Below, piece after piece: positions 8,908 through 16,793 of a stretch of 64,000 nt of DNA. This DNA comes from DASULK01 sp036381835. Its GTDB lineage: Bacteria; Actinomycetota; Actinomycetes; Mycobacteriales; Micromonosporaceae. How positions within the stretch are numbered: the stretch's first letter is position 1; each line of letters opens with the position of its first letter. The translations under genes and the position numbers were made by a program. The notes under the pieces were generated by a model, which ran no database searches, was not told the origin of the DNA, and saw only the letters and a list, made by a program, of their open reading frames with translations. The stretch spans positions 8,751 to 72,750 of the forward strand of contig DASVCA010000025.1 in the NCBI GenBank assembly GCA_036381835.1, given 5' to 3'.

Positions 8908-9444
8908 ATGCGCCGTACCCTCAGCATCGCCGCGTTGACCGCCGTCTTGTTGACCTCCGCCTGCGCCGGGGAGCGGGCCGACATCGCCGACGTCACCCCG
9001 GGTGGCACGCCCACCTCGTCGGCTGCCCCGACGCCCAGCCCGATCGTCGAGGCGGGCGCCACCGTCTCACCCGGTACGGATGCCGCCCCCTCACCTACCA
9101 CCTCGGCTGCCGACAACTCCGCTCAGGTGTGCGCGGCCGCTCAGCAGATCAGCAACGAGTCCGCGATCGCCTTCGTCAGCGAGCTGACCCAATCGTTGAC
9201 CGCGGCGAGTCAGGGCGACACTGCGGCGGCGGAGGCGGCGCGAGGGCGTGCCGACGCGGCTCTCGGCCGTTGGGCCATCGGGTTGCGCGAGCGCGCCGCT
9301 GAGGCGACGGATGAGCGGTTGCGGGCCTTGCTGACCGAGATCGCGGCCGAGGTGGATCGCATGGAGCCGTCCGTTGAGTCGGTGGACGCGGTGAAGCTGG
9401 ACGAACTGCAGCAGCGTCTTGAACGGCTGTGCACGACGGGCTGA
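8908..9444 (+). CDS. small secreted lipoprotein, function unknown
   Basis: 178 residues. MRRTLSIAALTAVLLTSAC is a signal peptide ending in a lipobox-like TSAC, so Cys19 would be lipid-modified after export. Residues 20-75 are a Thr/Ser/Pro/Ala-rich linker; the rest is a helical domain with a Cys near each end (VCAAAQQ and RLCTTG) that could form a disulfide. ATG 8908 follows GGAGG. It stands alone between the rne terminator and the rplU promoter. I do not recognise the family. Confidence 0.82.
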   Translation: MRRTLSIAALTAVLLTSACAGERADIADVTPGGTPTSSAAPTPSPIVEAGATVSPGTDAAPSPTTSAADNSAQVCAAAQQISNESAIAFVSELTQSLTAASQGDTAAAEAARGRADAALGRWAIGLRERAAEATDERLRALLTEIAAEVDRMEPSVESVDAVKLDELQQRLERLCTTG

Positions 9445-9473
9445 CGTCGCGGCGCGCGAATGCCGGACCCGGT

Positions 9474-9503
9474 TTGGGTGCGACGGCGTTGATGTCGTAG
9501 TCT
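9474..9503 (+). promoter_or_regulatory. rplU promoter
   Basis: TTGGGT at 9474-9479 and TAGTCT at 9498-9503 are separated by 18 bases, a reasonable housekeeping promoter. It would start transcription near 9510 and give rplU a leader of about 145 bases. Confidence 0.5.
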
Positions 9504-9512
9504 TGCCTGCGG

Positions 9513-9590
9513 CGCACCTTCCGGTGCGTTGGGTTCCCGTGTGCCCGCCCGCTGCGATCGCAGCGTTCCGCTCCGGCCATCGATGGCCGG
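9513..9590 (+). promoter_or_regulatory. structured leader of rplU-rpmA (three consecutive hairpins)
   Basis: Between the promoter and L21 are three perfect inverted repeats: CGCACC-TTCC-GGTGCG (9513-9528), the palindrome GCTGCGATCGCAGC (9551-9564) and CCGGCCATCGATGGCCGG (9573-9590). L21 leaders that mediate feedback control are known in Firmicutes; whether this one acts the same way is inference. Confidence 0.45.
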
Positions 9591-9654
9591 GCGGAGGGCG
9601 AGCCGTCGCGAACACCACCCGCCAGCAGCCTCAATGACAGGGAGTCCCCGTCCG

Positions 9655-9969
9655 ATGTACGCGATCGTCAAAACCGGCGGCAAGCAGTACAAGGTCGCCG
9701 AGGGCGACGTGATCGAGGTCGAGAAGCTCGCGGGCGCCCCCGGCGACGCAGTCAAGCTTCCCGCGGTGCTGCTCGTCGACGGTGGCGACCTGGTGACCGA
9801 CGCTGCTCAGCTCGCTAAGGTAGAGGTGTCCGGCGAGATCGCCGCGCACGTCAAGGGCCCGAAGATCCGGATCCACAAGTTCAAGAACAAGACCGGCTAC
9901 CACAAGCGCCAGGGTCACCGCCAGTTGCTGACCCGAGTCAAGGTGACCGGTATCTCCAGCGGGAAGTAG
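9655..9969 (+). CDS. rplU: 50S ribosomal protein L21
   Basis: 104 residues, normal for bacterial L21. Begins MYAIVKTGGKQYKV, the family signature, and ends with the basic segment GHRQLLTRVKVTGI. It binds 23S rRNA in the large subunit. ATG 9655 is fixed by homology; AGGGAG lies about 10 bases before. It is followed after 8 bases by rpmA, forming the standard rplU-rpmA unit, with obg beyond a terminator. Confidence 0.98.
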   Translation: MYAIVKTGGKQYKVAEGDVIEVEKLAGAPGDAVKLPAVLLVDGGDLVTDAAQLAKVEVSGEIAAHVKGPKIRIHKFKNKTGYHKRQGHRQLLTRVKVTGISSGK

Positions 9970-9977
9970 GCGTCAAG

Positions 9978-10235
9978 ATGGCTCACAAAAAGGGTGCGTC
10001 CAGCTCGCGTAACGGTCGCGATTCCGCGGCTAAGCGGCTCGGCGTGAAGCGGTTCGGTGGGCAGGTCGTCAACGCCGGCGAGATCCTGGTCCGGCAGCGC
10101 GGCACGAAGTGGCACCCGGGCAACCTGGTCGGGCGGGGCGGCGACGACACCCTCTTCGCGTTGGCCGCCGGGGCCGTGCAGTTCGGCACCAAGCGTGGCC
10201 GCAAGGTCGTCAACATCGTGCCGACACAGCAGTAG
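9978..10235 (+). CDS. rpmA: 50S ribosomal protein L27
   Basis: 85 residues. Starts MAHKKGASSSRNGRDSAAKRLGVKR, the L27 N-terminus that reaches the peptidyl-transferase centre; there is no Firmicute-type cleavable extension. Only 8 bases follow the rplU stop, so the two are co-transcribed. A 16-bp terminator stem follows the stop. Confidence 0.98.
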   Translation: MAHKKGASSSRNGRDSAAKRLGVKRFGGQVVNAGEILVRQRGTKWHPGNLVGRGGDDTLFALAAGAVQFGTKRGRKVVNIVPTQQ

Positions 10236-10244
10236 CGTCGTTCT

Positions 10245-10282
10245 GCGAAACGGGCCGGGAAGATTGTCCCGGCCCGTTTCGC
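10245..10282 (+). terminator. rplU-rpmA terminator
   Basis: Perfect 16-bp stem (10245-10260 with 10267-10282) around the loop AGATTG, ending in CGTTTCGC and followed by CGTTTTCG. One of the strongest terminators in the window; it separates the ribosomal genes from obg. Confidence 0.85.
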
Positions 10283-10337
10283 CGTTTTCGGGCCCGACCG
10301 GCCGGCAGGCTGGGTACGCGGTGGAAGGATCGGTGGC

Positions 10338-11795
10338 ATGACCACGTTCGTGGACCGGGTCGTCCTGCACGTGCAGGCCGGTGATGGCGGACACGGCTGC
10401 GTGTCGATCCACCGGGAGAAGTACAAGCCGCTCGGCGGCCCGGACGGCGGCAACGGCGGCCGTGGTGGCAGCGTCCGCCTGGTCGTCGACCCACAGGTGC
10501 ACACCCTGCTGGACTTCCGGTTCCGTCCCCACGTCAAGGCCGAGAACGGCCGCAGCGGCGCCGGATCGCACCGCAACGGTGCCGACGGTGAGGATCTGGT
10601 CCTCAAGGTGCCCGACGGCACGGTGGTGCAGACCCTCGACGGCGAGGTGCTGGCCGATCTGGTCGGGGCGGGCACCGCCTTCGAGCTCGCCCGCGGCGGC
10701 CGGGGCGGGCGGGGCAACGCGGCGCTGGCCAATGCTCGCCGCAAAGCCCCCGGGTTCGCCGAACTGGGTGAGCCCGGCGAGCGCCGCGATGTGGTGCTGG
10801 AACTGAAGACCGTCGCCGACGTCGGCCTCGTCGGATTCCCTTCGGCCGGCAAGTCCTCGCTGATCTCGGTGCTGTCGGCGGCCCGACCGAAGATCGCCGA
10901 TTACCCGTTCACCACGCTCGTACCCAACCTCGGCGTGGTCCGGGTGGACGATCACACCTTCACCATCGCCGACGTGCCCGGCCTCATTCCGGGTGCCGCG
11001 CTCGGCAAGGGTCTGGGCCTGGAGTTCCTGCGCCACATCGAACGCTGTTCGGTGCTCGTCCACGTGGTCGACACCGCGGCGCTGGAGACCGATCGGGACC
11101 CGCTCGGCGACATCGACGCGATCGAGGCCGAGCTCGCCGCGTACGGGGGATTGGCGGATCGACCTCGACTGGTCGCCCTGAACAAGGTGGATGTGCCGGA
11201 CGGCCGTGAGCTGGCCGAGATCGTCCGGCCGGAGATCGAGGCCCGTGGCCTGCCGGTCTTCGAGGTGTCGGCGGTGACCCGGGAGGGCCTGCGTGAGCTG
11301 GCCTATGCGATGGCGGAGTTGGTCGAACGGGCCCGGGCCGCCGCGCCGCCGCCGGAGCCGACCCGGATCGTGCTGCGCCCGCCGGCCGTGGACGACACCG
11401 GTTTCCGGATCGAGCAGGCCGCCGACGGTGCGTTCGTGGTGCACGGCGCGCGGCCCGAGCGCTGGGTCCGCCAGACCAACTTCGACAACGACGAGGCGGT
11501 CGGCTACCTGGCGGACCGGCTGGCCCGGCTCGGGGTGGAGGAAGAACTCGTCAAGGCGGGCGCGGAACCGGGCAGCCTCGTGCGTATCGCCGGCCGGGAG
11601 TTCGACTGGCAACCTGCCCATTACGCCGACGTCGAATACGTGCCCGCCATACGAGGCCGGGACGTGCGGCTGGAGGAGAAGCCGCGCCGGGCGACGGCCG
11701 CCGAGCGGCTTGCCGCCCGGCGGGCCCGCCGTCAGCCGCAGCCGGACGAGCCCGCGGGCGACGAATCCGCAGACGAGCCGGCCACGGAGACCTGA
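10338..11795 (+). CDS. obgE: GTPase Obg (CgtA), 50S assembly factor
   Basis: 485 residues. Essential GTPase that binds the maturing large subunit. Three domains in order: glycine-rich Obg fold (1-158, with GGPDGGNGGRGGS), the GTPase domain (P-loop GFPSAGKSSL near 167-176, G3 DVPG, G4 NKVD, about 160-330) and the C-terminal OCT domain (about 345-430). The last 50 residues are a charged tail rich in Arg, then Asp/Glu. GGAAGGATCGG precedes ATG 10338. It lies downstream of L27 as in most bacteria. Its stop is 4 bases from the convergent trpS stop. Confidence 0.97.
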   Translation: MTTFVDRVVLHVQAGDGGHGCVSIHREKYKPLGGPDGGNGGRGGSVRLVVDPQVHTLLDFRFRPHVKAENGRSGAGSHRNGADGEDLVLKVPDGTVVQTLDGEVLADLVGAGTAFELARGGRGGRGNAALANARRKAPGFAELGEPGERRDVVLELKTVADVGLVGFPSAGKSSLISVLSAARPKIADYPFTTLVPNLGVVRVDDHTFTIADVPGLIPGAALGKGLGLEFLRHIERCSVLVHVVDTAALETDRDPLGDIDAIEAELAAYGGLADRPRLVALNKVDVPDGRELAEIVRPEIEARGLPVFEVSAVTREGLRELAYAMAELVERARAAAPPPEPTRIVLRPPAVDDTGFRIEQAADGAFVVHGARPERWVRQTNFDNDEAVGYLADRLARLGVEEELVKAGAEPGSLVRIAGREFDWQPAHYADVEYVPAIRGRDVRLEEKPRRATAAERLAARRARRQPQPDEPAGDESADEPATET

Positions 11796-11799
11796 ACGT

Positions 11800-12834
11800 T
11801 CAGCCGAGCAGCCCGATGGCCTGCTTCGCGCGGCGTACCGTGTCGGCGGCCCGCTCCCGGGCGCGGTCGGCGCCGTCGGCCAGCACTCGCCGGACGTGCC
11901 CCGGGTCCCGGGCCAGTTCCACGTAACGCTCCTGGATCGGGCGCAGCGTCGTCACCACCGCTTCGACGACCGCCTGCTTCAATGTCGCATAGGACGGGAA
12001 GTCGTCGGCCAACGCCGCCGGTGACCGACCGACGCACGCGCCGAGGATCTCCAGCAGATTCGCCACCCCGGGTCGGGTGTCCGGTTGGTAGACGACATCG
12101 TCGGCCGAATCGGTCACCGCCCGCATCACCTTTTGCCGGATCGCATCGGGCGAGTCGAGCAGGCCGATGCGTCCGGCGTCACTGCGGCTGGATTTGCTCA
12201 TCTTCACGGTCGGATCCGCCAGATGCATCACCCGGGCGGCGACCGGCGGATGAACCGCGCGGGGCACCACGAACGTGGTCCCGTACCGGGCGTTGAAGCG
12301 CGACGCCACGTCCCGAGCCAACTCGACGTGCTGGCGTTGATCTTCGCCTACCGGCACCTCCCGAGCGTCGTGCAGCAGAATGTCGGCGGCCATCAGCACC
12401 GGGTAGGTCAGCAGGCTGAGCCGGATGTGCTGCTGGGTGGTGGACTTCTCCTTGAATTGGATCATCCGGTGCGCCTCGCCGTAGCCGGTGGCGCATTCGA
12501 GCAGGTAGTGCAGTTCGGCGTGGGAGGGTACCTGTGACTGGACGTAGCAGAGCGTCCGTTCGGGGTCGAGCCCGGCGGCGAGCAGGAGCGTCGCCTGCTC
12601 CAGGGTGCGGGCGCGGACCAGGGCGGGTTCGTGTTCGACGGTCAGCGCGTGCAGGTCGCTGAGGAAGACGATCGTCTCTGCGACGTGCTGTCCGGCGAGA
12701 ATGGGGCGGATCGCGGCGAGCAGGCTGCCGAGGTGCAGTGGGCCGCTCGGGGTGAATCCGGTGAGTCGGCGCGCCGCTTCGGAACCGACCTCGCGGCGGC
12801 GTAGGTCGGGGGCGGAGGTGGCGGTGGTGCTCAT
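11800..12834 (-). CDS. trpS: tryptophanyl-tRNA synthetase
   Basis: 344 residues, normal length. Class I synthetase charging tRNA-Trp. HIGH-type motif GPLHLGSL near residue 30 and KMSKS near 207 are both intact. ATG 12834 follows AGAGGAG; an earlier in-frame start would lack such a site. Upstream lies a 9-residue leader ORF with two Trp codons and a hairpin set typical of ribosome-mediated attenuation, so this synthetase is probably induced when charged tRNA-Trp runs low. In Streptomyces coelicolor one of two TrpRS genes is known to be controlled in this way and to give indolmycin resistance. Whether a second trpS exists here cannot be seen. Confidence 0.96.
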   Translation of the reverse strand: MSTTATSAPDLRRREVGSEAARRLTGFTPSGPLHLGSLLAAIRPILAGQHVAETIVFLSDLHALTVEHEPALVRARTLEQATLLLAAGLDPERTLCYVQSQVPSHAELHYLLECATGYGEAHRMIQFKEKSTTQQHIRLSLLTYPVLMAADILLHDAREVPVGEDQRQHVELARDVASRFNARYGTTFVVPRAVHPPVAARVMHLADPTVKMSKSSRSDAGRIGLLDSPDAIRQKVMRAVTDSADDVVYQPDTRPGVANLLEILGACVGRSPAALADDFPSYATLKQAVVEAVVTTLRPIQERYVELARDPGHVRRVLADGADRARERAADTVRRAKQAIGLLG

Positions 12835-12889
12835 TCGAGGTCTCCTCTGGCTCCGCAGAACCGCCCGGACACCGGAAGCCCGCAACGCC

Positions 12890-12956
12890 GACGGCCGCCC
12901 GGGTCGGGGCGGCCGTCTTGTGATCTCGGGATGCGCGGATGCGTGGTGGGCCGCCC
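12890..12956 (-). promoter_or_regulatory. Trp attenuator of trpS (mutually exclusive hairpins)
   Basis: Read on the minus strand after the leader stop. Region 2 carries GGGCGGCC (12949-12956) and CCACCA (12944-12949). Region 3/4 is a perfect 11-bp hairpin, GACGGCCGCCC/GGGCGGCCGTC (12890-12917). GGGCGGCC of region 2 can pair with GGCCGCCC of region 3 (antiterminator), while CCACCA can pair with the tandem TGGTGG Trp codons (region 1). All three alternative stems exist, as in the classical trp attenuator. Confidence 0.75.
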
Positions 12957-12957
12957 G

Positions 12958-12987
12958 TCAGGCGCGCCACCAGTCGTTGCTCGTCAT
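12958..12987 (-). CDS. Trp leader peptide MTSNDWWRA
   Basis: A 9-codon ORF, ATG at 12987 and TGA at 12958-12960, with two consecutive TGG codons at positions 6 and 7. It lies 124 bases before trpS. Ribosome stalling at the Trp codons would free region 2 to pair with region 3 and allow read-through into trpS. No clear ribosome-binding site is visible; TAGGTT at 13000-13005 (minus strand) may be a -10 that leaves only a few leader bases. Confidence 0.75.
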   Translation of the reverse strand: MTSNDWWRA

Positions 12988-13109
12988 CCGCACCCGCCCA
13001 ACCTAGCACCCGGATGCGATGCCGGATCCGGGCGCCCGGCATGTTCGTCGATCCCGGGGAGAGGTTCGCGGGATCGCGACGACGTGGCGGGATCGGGCAG
13101 GATGGGCGG

Positions 13110-15638
13110 ATGCCGAGCCTGACCCGCGCCGAAGCCGTCGAACGCGCCGCCCTGATCATCGTCGACTCGTACGAGATCGATCTCGATCTGACCGGCTCGG
13201 GCGATCGGTTCCGCGCGCGGACCGTCATCCGGTTCCGGGCCCGCCCGGGTGCGGCCACATTCGTCGAGATCCGCCCCGCGCGGCTGGTCACGGCCCGGCT
13301 CAACGGCCAGGAGCTGGACCCGGCCACGCTCGCCGACAATCGGCTGCCGCTGATCGGGCTGCGGGACGCGAACGTGCTGACCGTTGACGCGCAGATGGCG
13401 TACTCGAACACGGGGGAGGGGCTGCACCGGTTCACCGACCCGGCCGACGGTGAGACGTACCTGTACGCGATGTCCTTCCTCGACAACGCGCAGCGGATCT
13501 TCGCCTGTTTCGACCAGCCGGACCTGAAGGCGCCGGTCACCCTCTCGGTGGCCGCACCAACCGCTTGGACCGTGGCCGCGAACGGTCGACTCGGGAGGAC
13601 ACCGGCACCGGGGCGCTGGGAGTTCGCGGCGACCGCTCCGCTGGCGACCTATTTCGTGTCGCTGATCGCGGGCCCCTACCACGTCCGACGGCACGAGCAT
13701 GACGGGTTGCCGCTCGCCGTCTACTGTCGCCGGTCCTTGGCCGCTCACCTGGATAAGGACGCCGACGAGCTGTTCACCGTGACCGCACAGTGCCTGGACC
13801 GGTTCCACGAACTGTTCGAGGTGCGCTATCCGTTCGAGAAGTACGACCAGGCGTTCGTACCCGAATTCAACGCCGGCGCGATGGAGAATCCCGGCCTGGT
13901 GACCATCCGGGACGACTACGTGTTCCGCGCCGCGGTCACGGACACCGAGCGTGAACTGCGGGCCACCACGATCGCCCACGAGATGGCGCACATGTGGTTC
14001 GGCGACCTGGTCACCATGCGCTGGTGGGACGACCTGTGGCTGAACGAGTCGTTCGCCGAGTACCTCGGGGTCCGGGTGACCGCCGAGGCGACCCGGTTCG
14101 AGCGCGCCTGGACCACCTTCGGCATGCGGCGTAAAGCCTGGGGGTACGCGGCCGACCAGCGCCCGTCCACCCATCCGGTCGCACCGGAGGAGGTGGCGGA
14201 TGCGGCGCAGGCGCTGCTCAACTTCGACGGCATCTCCTACGCCAAGGGTGCGGCCGTGCTGCGCCAACTGGTGGCCTGGGTGGGCGATGAGGCCTTCTTC
14301 GCCGGACTGAGCGCCTACTTCGCGGCACACCGGTTCGGCAACGCCACCTTGGCGGACCTGCTGGCGGAGCTGTCCAAGGCGAGCGGGCGGAACCTGATCG
14401 ACTGGGCCCGGGTGTGGCTGCGGGAGGCACAGGTCAACACGGTGCGGGCGGAGGCCCGCGTCGATGACGCGGGGCGGTACACCGAGGTGGCCCTCGTGCA
14501 GAGCGCGCCCGCGACCCATCCGGTGCTGCGCCCGCACCGAATCGGCATCGGCCTCTACGACCGATCCGATGCGCGGCTTCGGCTTCGTCGACGCGTCGTG
14601 GTCGATCTCGAGCCGGCCGCAGACGGGGGACGGACCGTGGTGGCGGAACTGGCCGGCGACCCGGCCGCCACGCTGCTGCTACCCAATGACGGCGACCTGA
14701 CCTTCGCCAAGGTACGCCTCGACCCGCAGTCGGTACGCGCCCTGCCGAAGGTCATGTCCGGCCTCGACGACCCATTGGCACGGGCGGTGCTCTGGGGGGA
14801 GACGATCGATGCGGTCACCGATGGCGAACGACCGGTGACCGACCTGGTGACGCTGATCGAGGCGGCGCTGATCGCCGAGTCGGAGCTCATCGTGGTGGAG
14901 GACGTGCTTCGGCTCACGCTCGGACTCATCGACCGGTACCTGCCGGCGGATGCCCGCCGGGCAGCCCGCGTCCGGATCGCCCGGACCTGCGAGCGGCTAC
15001 TGGAGTCCGCCCGGCCCGGCGGTTCGATGCAGCTCACCGCGGCCCGCGGGTTGGTCCGGGCCAGCGTCGAGGCGGAGCTGCTGATGCGATGGCTCAACGG
15101 TGTCGAGGTGCCGCCGGGGCTCGCGGTCGACGTCGACTTCCGCTGGGTTCTGCTGCAGCGGTTGGCGGTGCTCGGCGCGGTCGGTGCCGCGGAGATCGAC
15201 GCCGAATCGGCGGCCGATCGTAGTGCCGCTGGGGCGGAGAAGGCCGCCTGGTGCCGGGCGGCGCTGCCGTCGTCGGAGGGCAAGCAGCGCGCCTGGCAGG
15301 TGATCGTGGCGGACACGTCGCTGTCGAACCGTCTGGTCGAGGCCCATGCCGCCGGTTTCTGGCAGCCGGAGCAGGAGGAGTTGACCGCCGGGTACGTGGA
15401 GCGGTACTTCGCCGAAATGCCGGCGGCAGCGAAGCTGCGTAGCGCGTGGGTGGCGGAGCAGGTCGCGGCATTGGCGTATCCGCGCTATGCGGTGGCGCCG
15501 CGGACCCGGGAACTGGCGGCGGCGCTGCTGGCTCGGGACGACCTGGAGCCGGGTCTGCGCCGGGTGGTCGCCGACGCGGACGACGATCTGCGCCGAGCGC
15601 TGACGGCACGAGCGGCCTTCCCGACGGCGCGGGGGTGA
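13110..15638 (+). CDS. pepN: aminopeptidase N (M1 zinc metallopeptidase)
   Basis: 842 residues. Removes N-terminal residues from peptides in the cytoplasm. The exopeptidase motif NAGAMENPG is near residue 255, and HEMAHMWFGD followed 18 residues later by the third zinc ligand in NESFAEY lies at about 290-315, so the zinc site is complete. A C-terminal ERAP1-like helical domain fills the last 350 residues. ATG 13110 is preceded 6 bases upstream by CAGGAT, which could be a weak -10 (leaderless start) or an imperfect ribosome site. The gene is divergent from trpS and followed by nadD. Confidence 0.96.
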   Translation: MPSLTRAEAVERAALIIVDSYEIDLDLTGSGDRFRARTVIRFRARPGAATFVEIRPARLVTARLNGQELDPATLADNRLPLIGLRDANVLTVDAQMAYSNTGEGLHRFTDPADGETYLYAMSFLDNAQRIFACFDQPDLKAPVTLSVAAPTAWTVAANGRLGRTPAPGRWEFAATAPLATYFVSLIAGPYHVRRHEHDGLPLAVYCRRSLAAHLDKDADELFTVTAQCLDRFHELFEVRYPFEKYDQAFVPEFNAGAMENPGLVTIRDDYVFRAAVTDTERELRATTIAHEMAHMWFGDLVTMRWWDDLWLNESFAEYLGVRVTAEATRFERAWTTFGMRRKAWGYAADQRPSTHPVAPEEVADAAQALLNFDGISYAKGAAVLRQLVAWVGDEAFFAGLSAYFAAHRFGNATLADLLAELSKASGRNLIDWARVWLREAQVNTVRAEARVDDAGRYTEVALVQSAPATHPVLRPHRIGIGLYDRSDARLRLRRRVVVDLEPAADGGRTVVAELAGDPAATLLLPNDGDLTFAKVRLDPQSVRALPKVMSGLDDPLARAVLWGETIDAVTDGERPVTDLVTLIEAALIAESELIVVEDVLRLTLGLIDRYLPADARRAARVRIARTCERLLESARPGGSMQLTAARGLVRASVEAELLMRWLNGVEVPPGLAVDVDFRWVLLQRLAVLGAVGAAEIDAESAADRSAAGAEKAAWCRAALPSSEGKQRAWQVIVADTSLSNRLVEAHAAGFWQPEQEELTAGYVERYFAEMPAAAKLRSAWVAEQVAALAYPRYAVAPRTRELAAALLARDDLEPGLRRVVADADDDLRRALTARAAFPTARG

Positions 15639-15687
15639 GGTTCGGGTGCCGGCGCTGGGACCGGGCGAGCCCGCGGCCGCATCGACC

Positions 15688-15693
15688 TATGAT
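15688..15693 (+). promoter_or_regulatory. nadD -10 box, leaderless arrangement
   Basis: TATGAT, a near-perfect -10, ends 6 bases before GTG 15700, so the transcript should begin at or beside the start codon. Confidence 0.55.
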
Positions 15694-15699
15694 CATCGG

Positions 15700-16296
15700 G
15701 TGGCGGAAGACGTTCGGCGTATCGGGGTCATGGGTGGCACCTTCGATCCCATTCACCACGGCCACCTCGTGGCGGCCAACGAGGTCGCCGACCGATTCGG
15801 GCTCGACGAGGTCGTGTTCGTGCCGACCGGCCAGCCGTGGCAGAAGGAGGCCAGCTCGGTCAGTCCGGCCGAGGACCGTTACCTCATGACGGTCATCGCC
15901 ACCGCGTCCAATCCTCGTTTCCAGGTCAGCCGGGTCGACATCGATCGTGACGGCCCGACGTACACGGTGGACACGCTGCGGGATCTGCGTACCGCGTACG
16001 GCGCGAAGGCGCAGCTGTTCTTCATCACCGGCGCCGACGCGTTGGCGAAGATCCTCTCGTGGAAGAACACCGAGGAGATGTTCGGGCTCGCGCACTTCAT
16101 CGGCGTGACCCGGCCGGGCTTCACGTTGTCGGCCGCGCATCTGCCGGCCGATGCTGTCAGTCTGATCCAGGTTCCGGCGATGGCGATCTCGTCTACCGAC
16201 TGTCGGGCCAGGGTCGCCGCTGGGAAGCCGATCTGGTATCTGGTTCCGGACGGGGTGGTGCAGTACATCGCCAAACGGCGGTTGTATCTGCCGTGA
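15700..16296 (+). CDS. nadD: nicotinate-nucleotide adenylyltransferase
   Basis: 198 residues. Adenylates nicotinate mononucleotide in NAD synthesis. The nucleotidyl-transferase motif GGTFDPIHHGHL stands near residue 10 and ISSTDCRARVAAG (ISSTxxR) near residue 168; both are intact. GTG 15700 was chosen because TATGAT sits 6 bases upstream; an in-frame GTG at 15646 would add 18 unconserved residues. nadD-rsfS-gpgP is the same order as Mycobacterium tuberculosis Rv2421c-Rv2420c-Rv2419c. A small hairpin follows the stop. Confidence 0.95.
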   Translation: MAEDVRRIGVMGGTFDPIHHGHLVAANEVADRFGLDEVVFVPTGQPWQKEASSVSPAEDRYLMTVIATASNPRFQVSRVDIDRDGPTYTVDTLRDLRTAYGAKAQLFFITGADALAKILSWKNTEEMFGLAHFIGVTRPGFTLSAAHLPADAVSLIQVPAMAISSTDCRARVAAGKPIWYLVPDGVVQYIAKRRLYLP

Positions 16297-16303
16297 GACG
16301 AGA

Positions 16304-16333
16304 TGCGGCAACCCCTCGTGGGGTTTGATTGCC
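16304..16333 (+). terminator. hairpin between nadD and rsfS
   Basis: AACCCC-TCGT-GGGGTT (16310-16325) nested within CGGCA...TTGCCG gives a longer imperfect stem followed by TTTGATT. It may partly terminate nadD transcripts. Confidence 0.5.
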
Positions 16334-16394
16334 GACTCCGATCCGGTGGCCGTGTGAGACGCTAGAAGCCGCGAGAGTTGATCGAAGGAGAACG

Positions 16395-16793
16395 GTGGCA
16401 GCTTCCGAACGGGCCCGCGAGCTGGCGTTGGCCGCCGCCCAGGCGGCGGCGGACAAGAAGGCGCAGGACGTCGTCCTCATCGATGTGGCGGACCAGCTCG
16501 TCATCACCGACGTGTTCCTCCTCGCCTCGGCACCGAACGAGCGTCAGGTCCTCGCCATCGTCGACGCGATCGAGGAGCGGTTGCTCAGCCTGCCGGAGAA
16601 GGCGAAGCCGGTCCGACGCGAAGGCGAGCGTGCGGCACGCTGGGTGTTGCTCGACTACGTCGACCTGGTCGTCCACGTGCAGCACAGCGAGGAACGCGAG
16701 TACTACGCACTCGACCGGCTGTGGAAGGACTGTCCGACCATCCCCTTCGTGGACCGGAGTCTCGCCTCGACCGAGGCGGCAGCCGTGGAATGA
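16395..16793 (+). CDS. rsfS: ribosomal silencing factor RsfS
   Basis: 132 residues. Binds L14 and blocks subunit joining when nutrients are scarce. The family core is clear: KKAQDVVLIDV, LVITDVFLLASAPNERQ, then ARWVLLDYVDLVVHVQHSEEREYYALDRLW. GTG 16395 follows GAAGGAG at a spacing of 6; the frame is open upstream to 16329 but without a ribosome site. The stop overlaps the next start (ATGA), so the phosphatase is translationally coupled. Confidence 0.95.
   Translation: MAASERARELALAAAQAAADKKAQDVVLIDVADQLVITDVFLLASAPNERQVLAIVDAIEERLLSLPEKAKPVRREGERAARWVLLDYVDLVVHVQHSEEREYYALDRLWKDCPTIPFVDRSLASTEAAAVE

Noticed and set aside
9915..11621. A 568-codon minus-strand frame opposite obg and rpmA
   Set aside because: Shadow frame; the plus-strand products are certain.
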